Assembly: GCF_000521805.1 (NCBI RefSeq)
Contig: NZ_JAMB01000001.1
Location: 372,001 to 436,000, forward strand
Length of the DNA stretch: 64,000 nucleotides
From: Marinomonas ushuaiensis DSM 15871
Lineage (GTDB): Bacteria; Pseudomonadota; Gammaproteobacteria; Pseudomonadales; Marinomonadaceae
Reading direction: 5' to 3'
The position numbers and the translations under genes were made by a program. Below the pieces are notes generated by a model that was not told where the DNA came from, did not search any database, and was given only the letters and a program-made list of their open reading frames with translations. Below, piece by piece: positions 17,210 through 26,695 of the stretch. The stretch's first letter is position 1. The number at the start of each line of letters is the position of its first letter.

Positions 17210-19267
17210 ATGCAAGACGAAGATGAAAAACAACAACAAAATCAACAAGACGTTAATGCATCAGAGAGATCAGATTCCCAAGAATCGAGTCTAAAACAGA
17301 GTCATAAAGATCGAATTCAAGATTCGTGGTACCGCTGTGAGCAATTTGGATTAGATCACGGTAGCCGCCCTGACTTTGCCACTTTACAGAAAGGCACGCT
17401 GAACGATTTAGTGGATCAACATCGTAGTTTGTTGGAAACCACTGAGAACGAAGTGCTTCCTTACTATGAAAACATTCTCAGTAATTCTGCCTGCATGATT
17501 GTTTTGGCAGACCGCCAAGGTCATGTATTAAATACGTGGGGACAACCTCGCTTTGGTAGTGCAGCGGAGCATGGCTTGATTGGCGGTAACCAGTGGAGTG
17601 AAATGGGCGCGGGCACCAATGCAATTGGTACTGCTTTGATCACTGGAGAAGCGATTCAAGTTGGCCGAGACGAACATTTCCTCAGAGCCAATCGTTTTAT
17701 GGTGGGTTCCGCATCGCCTATTTACAATACGAAAAACGATTTAGTCGGTGTGCTAGATATTTCATCGGATGCCTATTTACCGCAGGATCACACCTTCGGG
17801 ATGGTGAAGCTTATGTCGCTGAGCGTAGAAAATCGTCTGATTTTTTCCGCCTTCCAACAAGAGCATTTTATTCTTAGTTTTAATACGAATGTGGTCAGTT
17901 TGGACAGTCATTGGTCGGGTATTTTGGTACTCGACGAAAACGGCACGATTGTGTCTGCGAACCGTCGAGCTGAAGTGGTTTTAGCACGAGATTTAGCTTT
18001 GTTGAATATCAACCAGATATTCGATATCGAAATGCGTGAAATCAAACATCATCCTGCCAGTTTACCGATGAAATTGATCGCCATGGGGCGTTATCAGTTT
18101 TACGTCAAAGTGATTCCTCCAGTGCAACAAATCATGCGCGTGCCAGACTTCCGACAACGTGCAGATTATGTGTCACCGGCAGAATTAAATGCTTCCTCTG
18201 GTAGTGTTTTGGACAAGGGTAATCAGATTGAAAATGACCAAATTGAAAGCCTTCAAGTAGAAAAATCGGCAACTCAAAAAGTGGTTGAAAAAATGACTGA
18301 AGAGAATAATAAGGCTCTTTCAAATATTCCCGACAACGTCATTCCGCTGGCTGAATTACAGCATGGCGATGAAAATGTAGAACGTCTGGTTTGCCAAGCC
18401 CATAAAATTATGGAGAAAGACATTCCGATCTTGATTCATGGTGAAACCGGTGCAGGAAAAGAAATTTTTGTACGCAGTTTACATTATCACAGCTCTCGTT
18501 CGAAAGAGATGCTGGTGGCGGTGAATTGTGCTGCTATTCCGTCAGATCTGGTTGAGTCTGAACTTTTTGGTTATGAAAAAGGCGCTTTTACTGGTGCTCA
18601 AAATAAAGGTTCCATTGGGCTGATTCGCCGTGCACATCGAGGCACATTATTTCTTGATGAAATTGGCGAAATGCCGATGGCAGTGCAATCGCGTTTATTG
18701 CGAGTTCTGCAGGAAAGAGTTGTCACGCCTTTAGGTTCCACCGAAGTGTACCCTGTTGATATTAAACTTATTTCAGCGACAAATAGGGCGCTTAAAACTG
18801 AAATTAAAGAAGGCCGTTTTCGACAAGATTTGTATTATCGTATTTCGGGTTTGAACATTAAATTACCGGCTTTACGAGAACGCACGGATAGGGCTGAATT
18901 GATTCAGTATTTACATAATCGATTGCGAAAAGAAGAACCCGGCCCTGCGTTATCGGAAGAAATGATAGACCTTTTGGTTAAACATCCTTGGCCAGGCAAT
19001 ATACGTCAACTTGCCCATGTACTCAAAGTCGGTATGGCGATGGCGGATGGAGAAATACTCGAAGAGTGGCATTTACCGGATGATTTTTTTGATGATTTAG
19101 ATGAAATGGAAGAGATGTCGTTACACCCAAATGTTGAACAAGAGGAACCGTTAGAAAAACGGATTCCTCGATTGTTAAACGAGTTCAAAGGTAACGTATC
19201 GAAAACAGCGAAAATAGCTGGAGTTAGTCGTAATACAGTCTATAAATACACCAAGCAGATGCGTTGA
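17210..19267 (+). CDS. sigma-54-dependent transcriptional activator, AcoR-like
   Basis: A 685-residue enhancer-binding protein. It has a glutamine-rich N-terminus, a GAF domain (about 75-210), a PAS-like segment (about 240-310), a central AAA+ domain and a C-terminal Fis-type helix-turn-helix (GNVSKTAKIAGVSRNTVYKY). Walker A is GETGAGKE, the sigma-54 contact loop GAFTGA is intact, and Walker B is GTLFLDEIGE. ATG 17210 is chosen because GGAG lies 6 bases upstream; an in-frame TTG at 17129 has no ribosome site. It faces the ABC operon and probably activates it. The effector, perhaps the transported polyol, is unknown. Confidence 0.9.
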   Translation: MQDEDEKQQQNQQDVNASERSDSQESSLKQSHKDRIQDSWYRCEQFGLDHGSRPDFATLQKGTLNDLVDQHRSLLETTENEVLPYYENILSNSACMIVLADRQGHVLNTWGQPRFGSAAEHGLIGGNQWSEMGAGTNAIGTALITGEAIQVGRDEHFLRANRFMVGSASPIYNTKNDLVGVLDISSDAYLPQDHTFGMVKLMSLSVENRLIFSAFQQEHFILSFNTNVVSLDSHWSGILVLDENGTIVSANRRAEVVLARDLALLNINQIFDIEMREIKHHPASLPMKLIAMGRYQFYVKVIPPVQQIMRVPDFRQRADYVSPAELNASSGSVLDKGNQIENDQIESLQVEKSATQKVVEKMTEENNKALSNIPDNVIPLAELQHGDENVERLVCQAHKIMEKDIPILIHGETGAGKEIFVRSLHYHSSRSKEMLVAVNCAAIPSDLVESELFGYEKGAFTGAQNKGSIGLIRRAHRGTLFLDEIGEMPMAVQSRLLRVLQERVVTPLGSTEVYPVDIKLISATNRALKTEIKEGRFRQDLYYRISGLNIKLPALRERTDRAELIQYLHNRLRKEEPGPALSEEMIDLLVKHPWPGNIRQLAHVLKVGMAMADGEILEEWHLPDDFFDDLDEMEEMSLHPNVEQEEPLEKRIPRLLNEFKGNVSKTAKIAGVSRNTVYKYTKQMR

Positions 19268-19354
19268 ATTATATTTTTACAATTCTTACTTATATTTTTC
19301 TGTCTTAATTTGATATAAACATAGTAATATCGATTTTAAATACAGTGAACTTGT

Positions 19355-20782
19355 ATGACTCAGTCCTCTAGAATAATGTTATCTGTTCTGGTTAACGCCT
19401 TGTTAGTCATGCTTGCCTCATGCGCTTTATATTTGTTAGAAAATAGCTGGCAAGCAAGGGTAGACAGAGAAAATAGAGAGATAAAACAGGAACTGTATTT
19501 TAATAAGGCAGAGCGCTATTTAGAAAGAGTTACTTCTAACCTATCAACCGTTATTACGAATTATTCAGGCCTTTGTTCACGTGAATTTGTCATTGATATG
19601 CGTAGGAAGCTTTTTAACATTCCCGGTGCTATTGAATTTGGTATTGTTGAGACAGTAAATGAGAAAGGCATGATTGTATGCAGTTCTTGGGGAGAAGGTC
19701 TTAATACTGTTGTAAGAAAGCCAGAGTTATCTGATGGTTTTTTAATAACAGGCCCCCATAAAATTAACTCATTAGATGTACCTGTTTATGTCATAAAAAA
19801 AACAGTGGACGATGTTGAGTTTAATATTCTCATCAAACAAGACAGCGTAGATGATTTTATTGCTAATAATCCTGAAATATCGATAACTATCAATAACAGA
19901 ATATTAGGAGAGAAGTATAGAGATTCAAATTTTGTGACTCATCTCTCTTATGTTATCCCTAAGGTTAAAGAAGAAAAAATACATAACGGATACTTTGTTC
20001 TTGGGTCTTTTTTAATGTTAGTCATTTTTTACTTTTTGGTGACACCCAGAATAGTAAAACTCATCGAGCGTTATATTCTTCGTTTTAAAATAAAAAATCA
20101 TTATTATTACAATGAATATCAAGCAATTTTTCATTCTGAAAATGACGAAGTATTTTCTATTGAAGTATTTTTAAGAAGTAAATATGACACTAATATTCAA
20201 GAGAGTCTTGATAAAATAAAACATTTAAACTTGAATGTAGATCATACGGTTTTTCAAATAAATCAAATAGAATTAAATTTTGATGACGATTTTATTCAGA
20301 AGAATAGTTTTCAAATAAATATTTCTAGTTTACATCTCGAAGATGAAGAATTTATTGCCAAAATGATAAGTTTCGCTCCATCACTTAGAAATCGACTGAT
20401 TTTAGAAGTTGTAGAAGATGAAGATTTAATGGAGCATAAGGACGTCATTAAGAAACACATGACATTGCTGAAAGGCAAAGGTTATCGTTTTGCTATAGAT
20501 GATTTTGGTACTTTGTATGCCAGTTTGTCTTATGTGTCAGAATTTGATTTTGACATCGTTAAAATCGATAAGCTTTTCATCGAAAATAACACCAAGAACA
20601 ATGCGATCCTAAAAGCGATTATCTCTTTAACCAATGAAATTGGGATTGGCTGTATTGCAGAAGGGATTGAAACGGAAGAAGACAAAGAAAAAATGAATAG
20701 CTTAGGCATTCACCTTCATCAAGGTTGGTACTACTGTCGCTCTATGAGCGCAGAAGAAATTACTCATTACACTGTCTCTTAA
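19355..20782 (+). CDS. CSS-motif/EAL-domain cyclic-di-GMP phosphodiesterase
   Basis: A 475-residue membrane protein. It has a transmembrane helix (about 8-28), a periplasmic CSS domain (the conserved cysteines appear in LCSREFV and IVCSSWG), a second helix (about 210-230) and a cytoplasmic EAL domain (about 250-475). The signature is EVF rather than EAL. The acidic and basic catalytic positions remain: N in INISS, E in LEVVED, DD in AIDDFG, K in VKIDK, E in AEGIE and Q in HQGWYY. It probably hydrolyses c-di-GMP under periplasmic redox control. It is locally richer in A+T than its neighbours. Confidence 0.85.
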   Translation: MTQSSRIMLSVLVNALLVMLASCALYLLENSWQARVDRENREIKQELYFNKAERYLERVTSNLSTVITNYSGLCSREFVIDMRRKLFNIPGAIEFGIVETVNEKGMIVCSSWGEGLNTVVRKPELSDGFLITGPHKINSLDVPVYVIKKTVDDVEFNILIKQDSVDDFIANNPEISITINNRILGEKYRDSNFVTHLSYVIPKVKEEKIHNGYFVLGSFLMLVIFYFLVTPRIVKLIERYILRFKIKNHYYYNEYQAIFHSENDEVFSIEVFLRSKYDTNIQESLDKIKHLNLNVDHTVFQINQIELNFDDDFIQKNSFQINISSLHLEDEEFIAKMISFAPSLRNRLILEVVEDEDLMEHKDVIKKHMTLLKGKGYRFAIDDFGTLYASLSYVSEFDFDIVKIDKLFIENNTKNNAILKAIISLTNEIGIGCIAEGIETEEDKEKMNSLGIHLHQGWYYCRSMSAEEITHYTVS

Positions 20783-20866
20783 TTTCTCAACATGATCTTC
20801 CCGTCTCAAACTGAAAAATTCTGTGTACTCGTGGAATCGTTAATAAACCATAAAACAATGATCTAG

Positions 20867-21125
20867 AGATCTATCTTAGCGCGCGATACGCATCCAGACT
20901 TTGCCATTGATCGTATAGGAATGGAATTTCTATCCATATTTAATGTCTATACTTTATTCATCAAGCCACCTCAAGTTAAAACGGTATTAGAACGTGTGTA
21001 CGCTTTTCCGAATGAAGAGCAAGTTGCTTCGATTCCGGAGCCATTAGGATATGGAAGCCAAGATAGAAACTATTCACCACTTTGGTTGATGTATACGGTT
21101 GTTTGGAATGACCCAAGCCAAGCTT
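20867..21125 (+). pseudogene. C-terminal remnant of an unidentified gene
   Basis: An open plus-strand frame with coding-like composition (RDTHPDFAIDRIG then FNVYTLFIKPPQ and NYSPLWLMYTVVWNDPSQ). It has no plausible start and runs into the antisense of a broken peptidase gene at about 21125. It looks like the back half of a larger, probably secreted protein that I cannot name. The gap 20783-20866 shows nothing recognisable. Confidence 0.45.
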
Positions 21126-21628
21126 ATGAGTTGGTCTTTAAACGCAATGGGAGTGCCAGCAACAACACTTTCTAAACCGTCTATTTCGAGGATTAAGTTA
21201 TTGCGGAATTCACACACGTACGATTTTTTAATAACGCCTTTGCCGCGATAAACGCCGGACCAAGGTTCGTAAGCATACACTTCTTCGTGATTGAAGTGCT
21301 CTGTTACCTTACTCATTAATTCTTCTGATACGGAATTGTTTAATAAATCCGTGCGATTGGCAGACACAAATGCGGCGTATTGGAATTCATTCGGACCAGT
21401 ACAAACTAAACCATGACGATCAATATGCGCTGAAAACATGGTGCTAAAAGGATCACTCCCTTGAGCAACTAATAACCCCTCATACCAAGTGATTTTTGCC
21501 CAACGCTCTTCTAGCTCGCGCTGTAAAACTCGGAAAAAAGAATGCTCCGCGCCAACAACACTAGGCTGGCGAACAAGAAGTTTAAGCAGATCAATAAAGT
21601 CATCATCAGGCATGCGATAAGGGTCCAA
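21074..21628 (-). pseudogene. truncated M20/M42-type metallopeptidase
   Basis: The minus strand encodes the N-terminal half of a peptidase: DDDFIDLLKLLVRQPSVVG at the start, then SAHIDRHGLV with the metal-ligand histidine and aspartate of the M42 fold, and VVAGTPIAFKD. After about residue 168 the frame continues as sequence antisense to the neighbouring remnant (to 21074), so the real C-terminal half with the remaining zinc ligands is gone. The start is uncertain: TTG 21628 or ATG 21613, neither with a ribosome site. It is not expected to be active. Confidence 0.65.
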
Positions 21629-21821
21629 GAATAGGAGAAATCTAAAGCACGTTTATAAACTGAATTTGGTGATTTACATACTGTTTTTTTGTCTGATAGT
21701 TTGTCTGTTAAAGTAAGGGCGAAATCGTCTTTTAACTATGAAATTGAGTACAAAACTGTTTCATACTTAAAGATTCAATTGATAGATGAATAACAAGAAA
21801 GCGGTTGATTACTTAATTCAA

Positions 21822-22559
21822 CTAAACATCTTTTTCATCTGCTCGTGCTAATAATCGTTCTGTAGATTTTTCGAAATGATCTCTGGTAGCTAACCTAGAG
21901 CCTTCTTGATTGGAATGAATTATATTTTCATGTATACAGGTTAACTCGTTGTGGATCAGGGTTATATCTGTCGCCATTATATTTTTTACGGCTACAGAAC
22001 GTAGGTGTTCATTTAGCCGTGAGTTAATCATTCTTATAATGTCAAGAAAATGTATATTTCCTGATGCTTTTGCAATTGACAGATAAAATGATCGAGAACG
22101 ATCCAAAATATCTTCAGCCAGTTCGTATGAAGAAGGTATTGGACTCTTTATAATTTTATCATGCAATTCTGCCATTAGCTGTAAATCGTTATGAGTTCTA
22201 TTAGTTGCAGCAAGTGCCGCAGCCGCAGCTAGATTGCTTGTTTGCAATTGTAAAACCATTGCAAGCTCTTTACGTTTTTTAAAACAAGAGCTACCTATTC
22301 TAAAAACAGACTTTTGGTTAGGGTCAGAAATAAACGCACCGACGCCTTGTTTTGATTGTATTAGACCTTCGTACTTGAGCTGTGCAATAGCTTCTCTAAC
22401 TACGGTTCTTGCAACGCCAAAAGCTAGAGATAAATCGTGCTCTGTTGGAAGCTTTCCACCAGGCTTCAAAACTCCTGAATTAATGTCTCCAGCAAGTTTT
22501 TCCGCTATTTCATCTGGTAATCTACGAGGTCTAGCGATTTTTTCATATTGTTGAATCAT
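21822..22559 (-). CDS. GntR family (FadR/FCD subfamily) transcriptional regulator
   Basis: A 245-residue regulator. The N-terminal winged helix (about 10-80) has the GntR hallmark LPTEHDLSLAFGVARTVVREAI. The C-terminal FCD helical domain (about 100-235) binds an effector, usually a carboxylic acid with a metal. It is divergent from the oxidoreductase/TRAP locus, and a near-ideal GntR operator lies between them, so it is probably the local repressor. ATG 22559 follows an AAGGAT ribosome site. Confidence 0.9.
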   Translation of the reverse strand: MIQQYEKIARPRRLPDEIAEKLAGDINSGVLKPGGKLPTEHDLSLAFGVARTVVREAIAQLKYEGLIQSKQGVGAFISDPNQKSVFRIGSSCFKKRKELAMVLQLQTSNLAAAAALAATNRTHNDLQLMAELHDKIIKSPIPSSYELAEDILDRSRSFYLSIAKASGNIHFLDIIRMINSRLNEHLRSVAVKNIMATDITLIHNELTCIHENIIHSNQEGSRLATRDHFEKSTERLLARADEKDV

Positions 22560-22725
22560 AGGAATTATCCTTTAAAGCTATGTAAAAAATAGCAATATAT
22601 GTAATTTAATCATTGAAGACATCATAAGTAAGACGGCATCTTTTACATCTGTAGATTTAAGATACGGTTCATATCAGTAAACAGTTGAATATCAATACAT
22701 TCTAACATAAATTCGGATTTTAGTA

Positions 22726-22758
22726 ACAACAACATGTTGTCAGACAACATGTTGTTGT
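22726..22758. promoter_or_regulatory. perfect 33-bp palindromic GntR operator
   Basis: A perfect palindrome with two 16-base arms around A22742. Its core TTGTCAGACAA fits the FadR-subfamily pattern TNGTNNNACNA. It lies 62 bases upstream of the oxidoreductase start and faces the gntR gene. Confidence 0.8.
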
Positions 22759-22819
22759 GTATTGTTTAGTCAAATATCATTATAAAAACAAGAAATACAA
22801 ATAAAGAGGAAAAGAAAAA

Positions 22820-23725
22820 ATGATAGATAATGTAAAGGTAGGTTTTGTCGGCCTAGGTGGCATGGGAAGAGGGCTGGTTAAACACCTTTGTTTAAATAAT
22901 ACGCCAGTTTATGTTGCCGATTCTCGTGCTAGTGCGGTGATCGATGCTGTTGATAATCTTGGGGCAATTGCTTGTCCTGACCTTAAAGAAATGGCTATAA
23001 AAGTAGATGTTCTTATGTATTGCGTGAGTACAGCAGAAGATATTGAAGGTTTAATATTAGGTGAAGGCGGTATTCTAGAGTATTTGTCTGAGGATAAAAT
23101 TGTCGTCGATCATACGACAACAAATCCAAATACAGTGGCAAAGCTCAATCGTGCGATTACCAAAGCAGGAGCTAAATATGCTGAAGCCCCTATGACTAGG
23201 ACACCCGTTCACGCAGATAAAGGCTGTGTAAATATTCTATTTGGTGGAGATGCGGAACTACTAGAAACATTGCGACCACTGTTTAGTTGTTATGCAGAAA
23301 ATATCTTTCACATAGGTGAGACCGGTCACGCTATTAAACTCAAGCTAATTCATAATTTTATTGCTTTTGCCAATGTGGCTTCTTGGTGTGAGGGTTTTGC
23401 TCTTGCCGCTAAAGAAGGGTTGGATATGAATAAGGTTATTGAAATTATTTCTGCGGCGGGCGGTAAAAGTGGAATGATGGATCTCTATGGTGAGTCGACC
23501 TTAAACAGAGATTTTACGCCTTTAATGTCACTCAGTAATGCTCAAAAAGATGTCAAATATTATACTGAGTGGCTGGAAGAAGCTGGTTTACCTGGATTTA
23601 TGGCTGAATCTGTACATCAAACGTATGCTATGGCATCCATTATGGGTCATGGGGATGAGGGGTGCACAGCCGTCATAAAATATTACGAGACATTAACTGG
23701 AGTAGAGGCAAAATTTTCTAAGTAA
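22820..23725 (+). CDS. NAD(P)-dependent beta-hydroxyacid dehydrogenase (3-hydroxyisobutyrate dehydrogenase family)
   Basis: A 301-residue enzyme. The N-terminal Rossmann motif GFVGLGGMGRGL (from residue 8) binds NAD(P). VVDHTTTNPNT and the family active-site region AEAPMTRTPVHADKG follow. The catalytic lysine is in GHAIKLKLIHNF (near residue 174), with the usual asparagine two turns later (here HN). Substrates in the family include tartronate semialdehyde, 3-hydroxyisobutyrate and sulfolactaldehyde. It is the first gene of the GntR-controlled locus. Confidence 0.88.
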   Translation: MIDNVKVGFVGLGGMGRGLVKHLCLNNTPVYVADSRASAVIDAVDNLGAIACPDLKEMAIKVDVLMYCVSTAEDIEGLILGEGGILEYLSEDKIVVDHTTTNPNTVAKLNRAITKAGAKYAEAPMTRTPVHADKGCVNILFGGDAELLETLRPLFSCYAENIFHIGETGHAIKLKLIHNFIAFANVASWCEGFALAAKEGLDMNKVIEIISAAGGKSGMMDLYGESTLNRDFTPLMSLSNAQKDVKYYTEWLEEAGLPGFMAESVHQTYAMASIMGHGDEGCTAVIKYYETLTGVEAKFSK

Positions 23726-23764
23726 TGTTAAACACAGAGATAGCATGGTATTTTTACAATACTT

Positions 23765-23777
23765 GTTGTCTTACAAC
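23765..23777. promoter_or_regulatory. second candidate GntR operator
   Basis: GTTGTCTTACAAC, a 13-base palindrome with the same TNGTNNNACNA core as the 33-bp operator, 42 bases upstream of the TRAP binding-protein gene. Confidence 0.6.
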
Positions 23778-23818
23778 CTGATAAAAAACAAATAAAACAA
23801 TAGAGTCGGGAGACAGAA

Positions 23819-24811
23819 ATGACGTTTATAAAAAAAATAAGTAAAACAATGATCATTACAAGTGCTGTAATCGCGCCATTAATGCTAGCTAATGTAGCTA
23901 GCGCTACAACGGTTTTGAAACTAACTCACTTTGCTGCGGAAAGTCACCCTGCGCATATTGCAGCAACTCAAATGGCTGAAAATATGAGTCGCCGAACCAA
24001 TGGCGAAGTAACAATCAAAATTTATCCGGCTAACTCCCTTGGTTCGCCTCCCGAACAGTTGGAGCAGACTATTTTAGGTGTAACGGATATGAACCTTCCC
24101 ACTCAAGGAGCTTTGGATAAATACGAAAAAGCATTCGCCACCGTAATGAGCCCATTTGCATTTCGAGATTATAAACAAGCCCACGAAGTACTTGATGGAC
24201 CTTTCAATGATTGGGTTGCTCCAAAATTAGAGAAGCAAGGTTTAATTCTTTTATCGAATTGGGAATATGGGTTCCGCAATATTACAAATAATAAGCGACC
24301 AATTAATTCTCCTGAAGATTTAAAAGGCATAAAGTTACGTACTCCATCAGAAATACAATTAGTTGCTGCAATGGAAGCTGCAGGAGCCTCTGCAACACAA
24401 ATTGCCTTTCCTGAACTACCTATGGCACTAAATTCAAATGTTGTAGATGGTCAGGAAAATCCAATAGGTGTTATTTATCATTATAAACTGTTTGAAATTC
24501 AAAAATATTTATCTATAACTCGCCATTCTTATAACAGTATGGTCAATGTTATTAATAAAGATTCTTTTGATCGACTTACTAAAAACCAGCAAAAAATATT
24601 AATGGAAGAAAGTAAAAAATCTAGTAAATTAATGAGAAAATTAGTTGCAGACCAAGAGACAGCGGAAATTATTGCTATGGAAAAACTTGGACTTTTAATT
24701 AACTATCCAGATCCATCGGAATTTAAAAAAGTAATGGCTCCTGCTTATGATCGAATTGCAGAATATGCGGGTAAAGAAAATATGGATAAATTTTTATCTC
24801 TGATTAAATAA
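23819..24811 (+). CDS. TRAP transporter substrate-binding protein (DctP type)
   Basis: A 330-residue periplasmic protein with a signal peptide (1-29, ending NVASA). DctP-fold motifs include KLTHFAAESHPAHIAA, KIYPANSLGSPPEQLEQ and the ligand-binding stretch GIKLRTPSEIQL, whose arginine usually pairs with a ligand carboxylate. The segment NVVDGQENPIGVI is also typical. It probably binds an organic acid used by the neighbouring enzymes. An intercistronic terminator follows, which often keeps binding protein in excess of the permease. Confidence 0.92.
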   Translation: MTFIKKISKTMIITSAVIAPLMLANVASATTVLKLTHFAAESHPAHIAATQMAENMSRRTNGEVTIKIYPANSLGSPPEQLEQTILGVTDMNLPTQGALDKYEKAFATVMSPFAFRDYKQAHEVLDGPFNDWVAPKLEKQGLILLSNWEYGFRNITNNKRPINSPEDLKGIKLRTPSEIQLVAAMEAAGASATQIAFPELPMALNSNVVDGQENPIGVIYHYKLFEIQKYLSITRHSYNSMVNVINKDSFDRLTKNQQKILMEESKKSSKLMRKLVADQETAEIIAMEKLGLLINYPDPSEFKKVMAPAYDRIAEYAGKENMDKFLSLIK

Positions 24812-24825
24812 TTGATTTTGTATTA

Positions 24826-24853
24826 GGGTTCTAATATTAGAGCCCTGTTTTTT
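24826..24853 (+). terminator. intercistronic terminator/attenuator after the TRAP binding protein
   Basis: GGGTTCTAAT pairs with ATTAGAGCCC (one G-T pair, tight loop), followed by TGTTTTTT. It sits between dctP and dctM in one operon, so read-through must occur. Confidence 0.8.
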
Positions 24854-24875
24854 ATAATCAGTATGAGTAAATACT

Positions 24876-26162
24876 ATGCTTTCTCTTGTTATTATTTTTG
24901 GTTTGGTTCTGCTAATTTTTTTAGGTTTACCTATAGCGATAAGTTTAGGTTTAACAGCAGTAACAACATATTTAGCTCTTGATATGTCGTTCTTGTTAAA
25001 AATGTTACCTCAGCGAATGTATTCCGCTACGACATCTTTTACCTTATTAGCTATCCCTTTCTTTATTCTTGCTGGAAGTCTAATGAATACGGGGGGGATT
25101 ACAGAAAGAATTTTTCGATTCGCAGGTGCTCTAGTAGGACATATAAGAGGAGGCTTAGGGCAAGTAAATATAGTTGCTAGTTTGATTTTTTCTGGAATGT
25201 CGGGAGCGGCTGTAGCGGATGCAGTAGGTCTTGGTCAGGTTGAGCTGAAAGCAATGAATGATAAAGGTTATGATCCAAAATTTTCAGCAGCAGTGACAGC
25301 AGCATCGTCCACTATAGGTCCTGTTTTTCCACCAAGTATCCCTTTTGTTATTTACAGTAGTATTACTGGCGTTTCTGCTGTGCAGTTGTTTTTAGCAGGT
25401 GTGGTTCCAGGGTTGTTAATGGCTTTAATGTTAATGCTGGCAGTATATTTTGTATCGGTTGCTAGAAACTATCCTAAAGAAGGTCGGGCTTCGTTTAAAG
25501 AAATTTTATTATCCGCTAAAGAGTCAATATTACCACTACTTACTCCTATCATTATTATTGTAGGAATTATGGGTGGGACATTTACTCCAACAGAGGCTGG
25601 TGCAATAGCCTGTATTTATGCCGCATTTTTGGGCCTATTTGTTTATAAAGAACTTACTGTTAATGATTTAATTCCTATTTTATGGGATACATTAAGACAT
25701 ACATTAAGAGTTATGTTCGTAATAGCAGCTGCTGGTTTTTTTGGATGGCTTCTTATTCATCAGAGCATTCCAGATAAATTGGTAAATATATTGATTTCAA
25801 TTTCTGATAGTAAATATATAACACTTGCGATTATTGTTTTTATTCTTCTTATTCTGGGTATGTTTTTAGAAGGAATAGCTATTATTGTTATTGCGGTTCC
25901 TTTATTTATGCCTGTTATTAATAGTTTCGGTATAGATCTAGTTCAGTTTGGCGTTATTATGGTTATGACCTCAATGGTCGGACTTTTGACACCTCCTGTT
26001 GGAATGGTTTTATTTGCTGTATCTAGTGCATCACGGGTTCCAATAGGAGTCTTGTCAAAAGAATTATGGCCGTATTTGTTAGGTATATTTGTTGTTCTAA
26101 TGATGGTTACCTACATTCCATCTGTTTCTACATTCCTTCCAAAAATAATGATGGGGAATTAG
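24876..26162 (+). CDS. TRAP transporter large permease (DctM type)
   Basis: A 428-residue membrane protein with about 12 helices. Conserved DctM elements include FFILAGSLMNTGGITERI, the GMSGAAVADAVGLGQVE loop, STIGPVFPPSIPFVIY and GLLTPPVGMVLFAVSS. It is the Na+-driven transport subunit. It lies before the small permease gene, the reverse of the common P-Q-M order. It is also more A+T-rich than the flanking genes. Confidence 0.93.
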   Translation: MLSLVIIFGLVLLIFLGLPIAISLGLTAVTTYLALDMSFLLKMLPQRMYSATTSFTLLAIPFFILAGSLMNTGGITERIFRFAGALVGHIRGGLGQVNIVASLIFSGMSGAAVADAVGLGQVELKAMNDKGYDPKFSAAVTAASSTIGPVFPPSIPFVIYSSITGVSAVQLFLAGVVPGLLMALMLMLAVYFVSVARNYPKEGRASFKEILLSAKESILPLLTPIIIIVGIMGGTFTPTEAGAIACIYAAFLGLFVYKELTVNDLIPILWDTLRHTLRVMFVIAAAGFFGWLLIHQSIPDKLVNILISISDSKYITLAIIVFILLILGMFLEGIAIIVIAVPLFMPVINSFGIDLVQFGVIMVMTSMVGLLTPPVGMVLFAVSSASRVPIGVLSKELWPYLLGIFVVLMMVTYIPSVSTFLPKIMMGN

Positions 26163-26164
26163 TT

Positions 26165-26674
26165 ATGTCTTTTTTTAACAGTTTAGAAAAATATATATTT
26201 AGAATTACTGCAGGAATATCGATCCTTTCTTTCTTATTTATATTAGTTCTTATTCTATTGAATGTATTTAGTCGTTTTTTTGATCTTTACTCTATGAGTT
26301 GGATGGGAGAGATTGTTCAAATCTTTTTTTCTTGGATGGTTTTTATAGGTACTTCCGCTCTGTGGATAAAACATGATCATTTTAGAGTGGATTTTTTAAA
26401 TAAAAAATTTACTAATACTAAATTTGGTTGGTTTTTAGATTTTTTCATTTTGTCATCTTGTTTATTCTTTTTGATCGTAATGACTTGGCAGGGTTATTCA
26501 CTTACATCAAAAAGCAGTGCAACAACACCTATATTAGGAATTCATACAGCTATCAGTTATGCAAGTATTCCTATATCAGGTTTTATTATGTCTTTGTTTT
26601 GCGTGCGTGATTTCTACGCATTGTTTACTGGTAACGAGTCAGCATCAATTGAGCTTGTTGTTGATGATCTTTAA
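26165..26674 (+). CDS. TRAP transporter small permease (DctQ type)
   Basis: A 169-residue protein with four helices. The DctQ signature region NVFSRFFDLYSMSWMGEIVQIFFSWMVFIG lies in the first half (about 35-65), and KHDHFRVDFLNKK follows. ATG 26165, 2 bases after the dctM stop, fits the family N-terminus (MSFFNSLEKYIFR); an earlier in-frame start would place over 30 extra residues inside dctM. It forms the membrane complex with DctM. Confidence 0.88.
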   Translation: MSFFNSLEKYIFRITAGISILSFLFILVLILLNVFSRFFDLYSMSWMGEIVQIFFSWMVFIGTSALWIKHDHFRVDFLNKKFTNTKFGWFLDFFILSSCLFFLIVMTWQGYSLTSKSSATTPILGIHTAISYASIPISGFIMSLFCVRDFYALFTGNESASIELVVDDL

Positions 26675-26695
26675 TAATAGAAAAAGGTTAATAAA

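Noticed and set aside
24876-26162. Horizontal transfer of the TRAP genes on base composition alone
   Set aside because: Low G+C is expected for stretches of hydrophobic codons; without codon statistics this stays a hint, not a claim.
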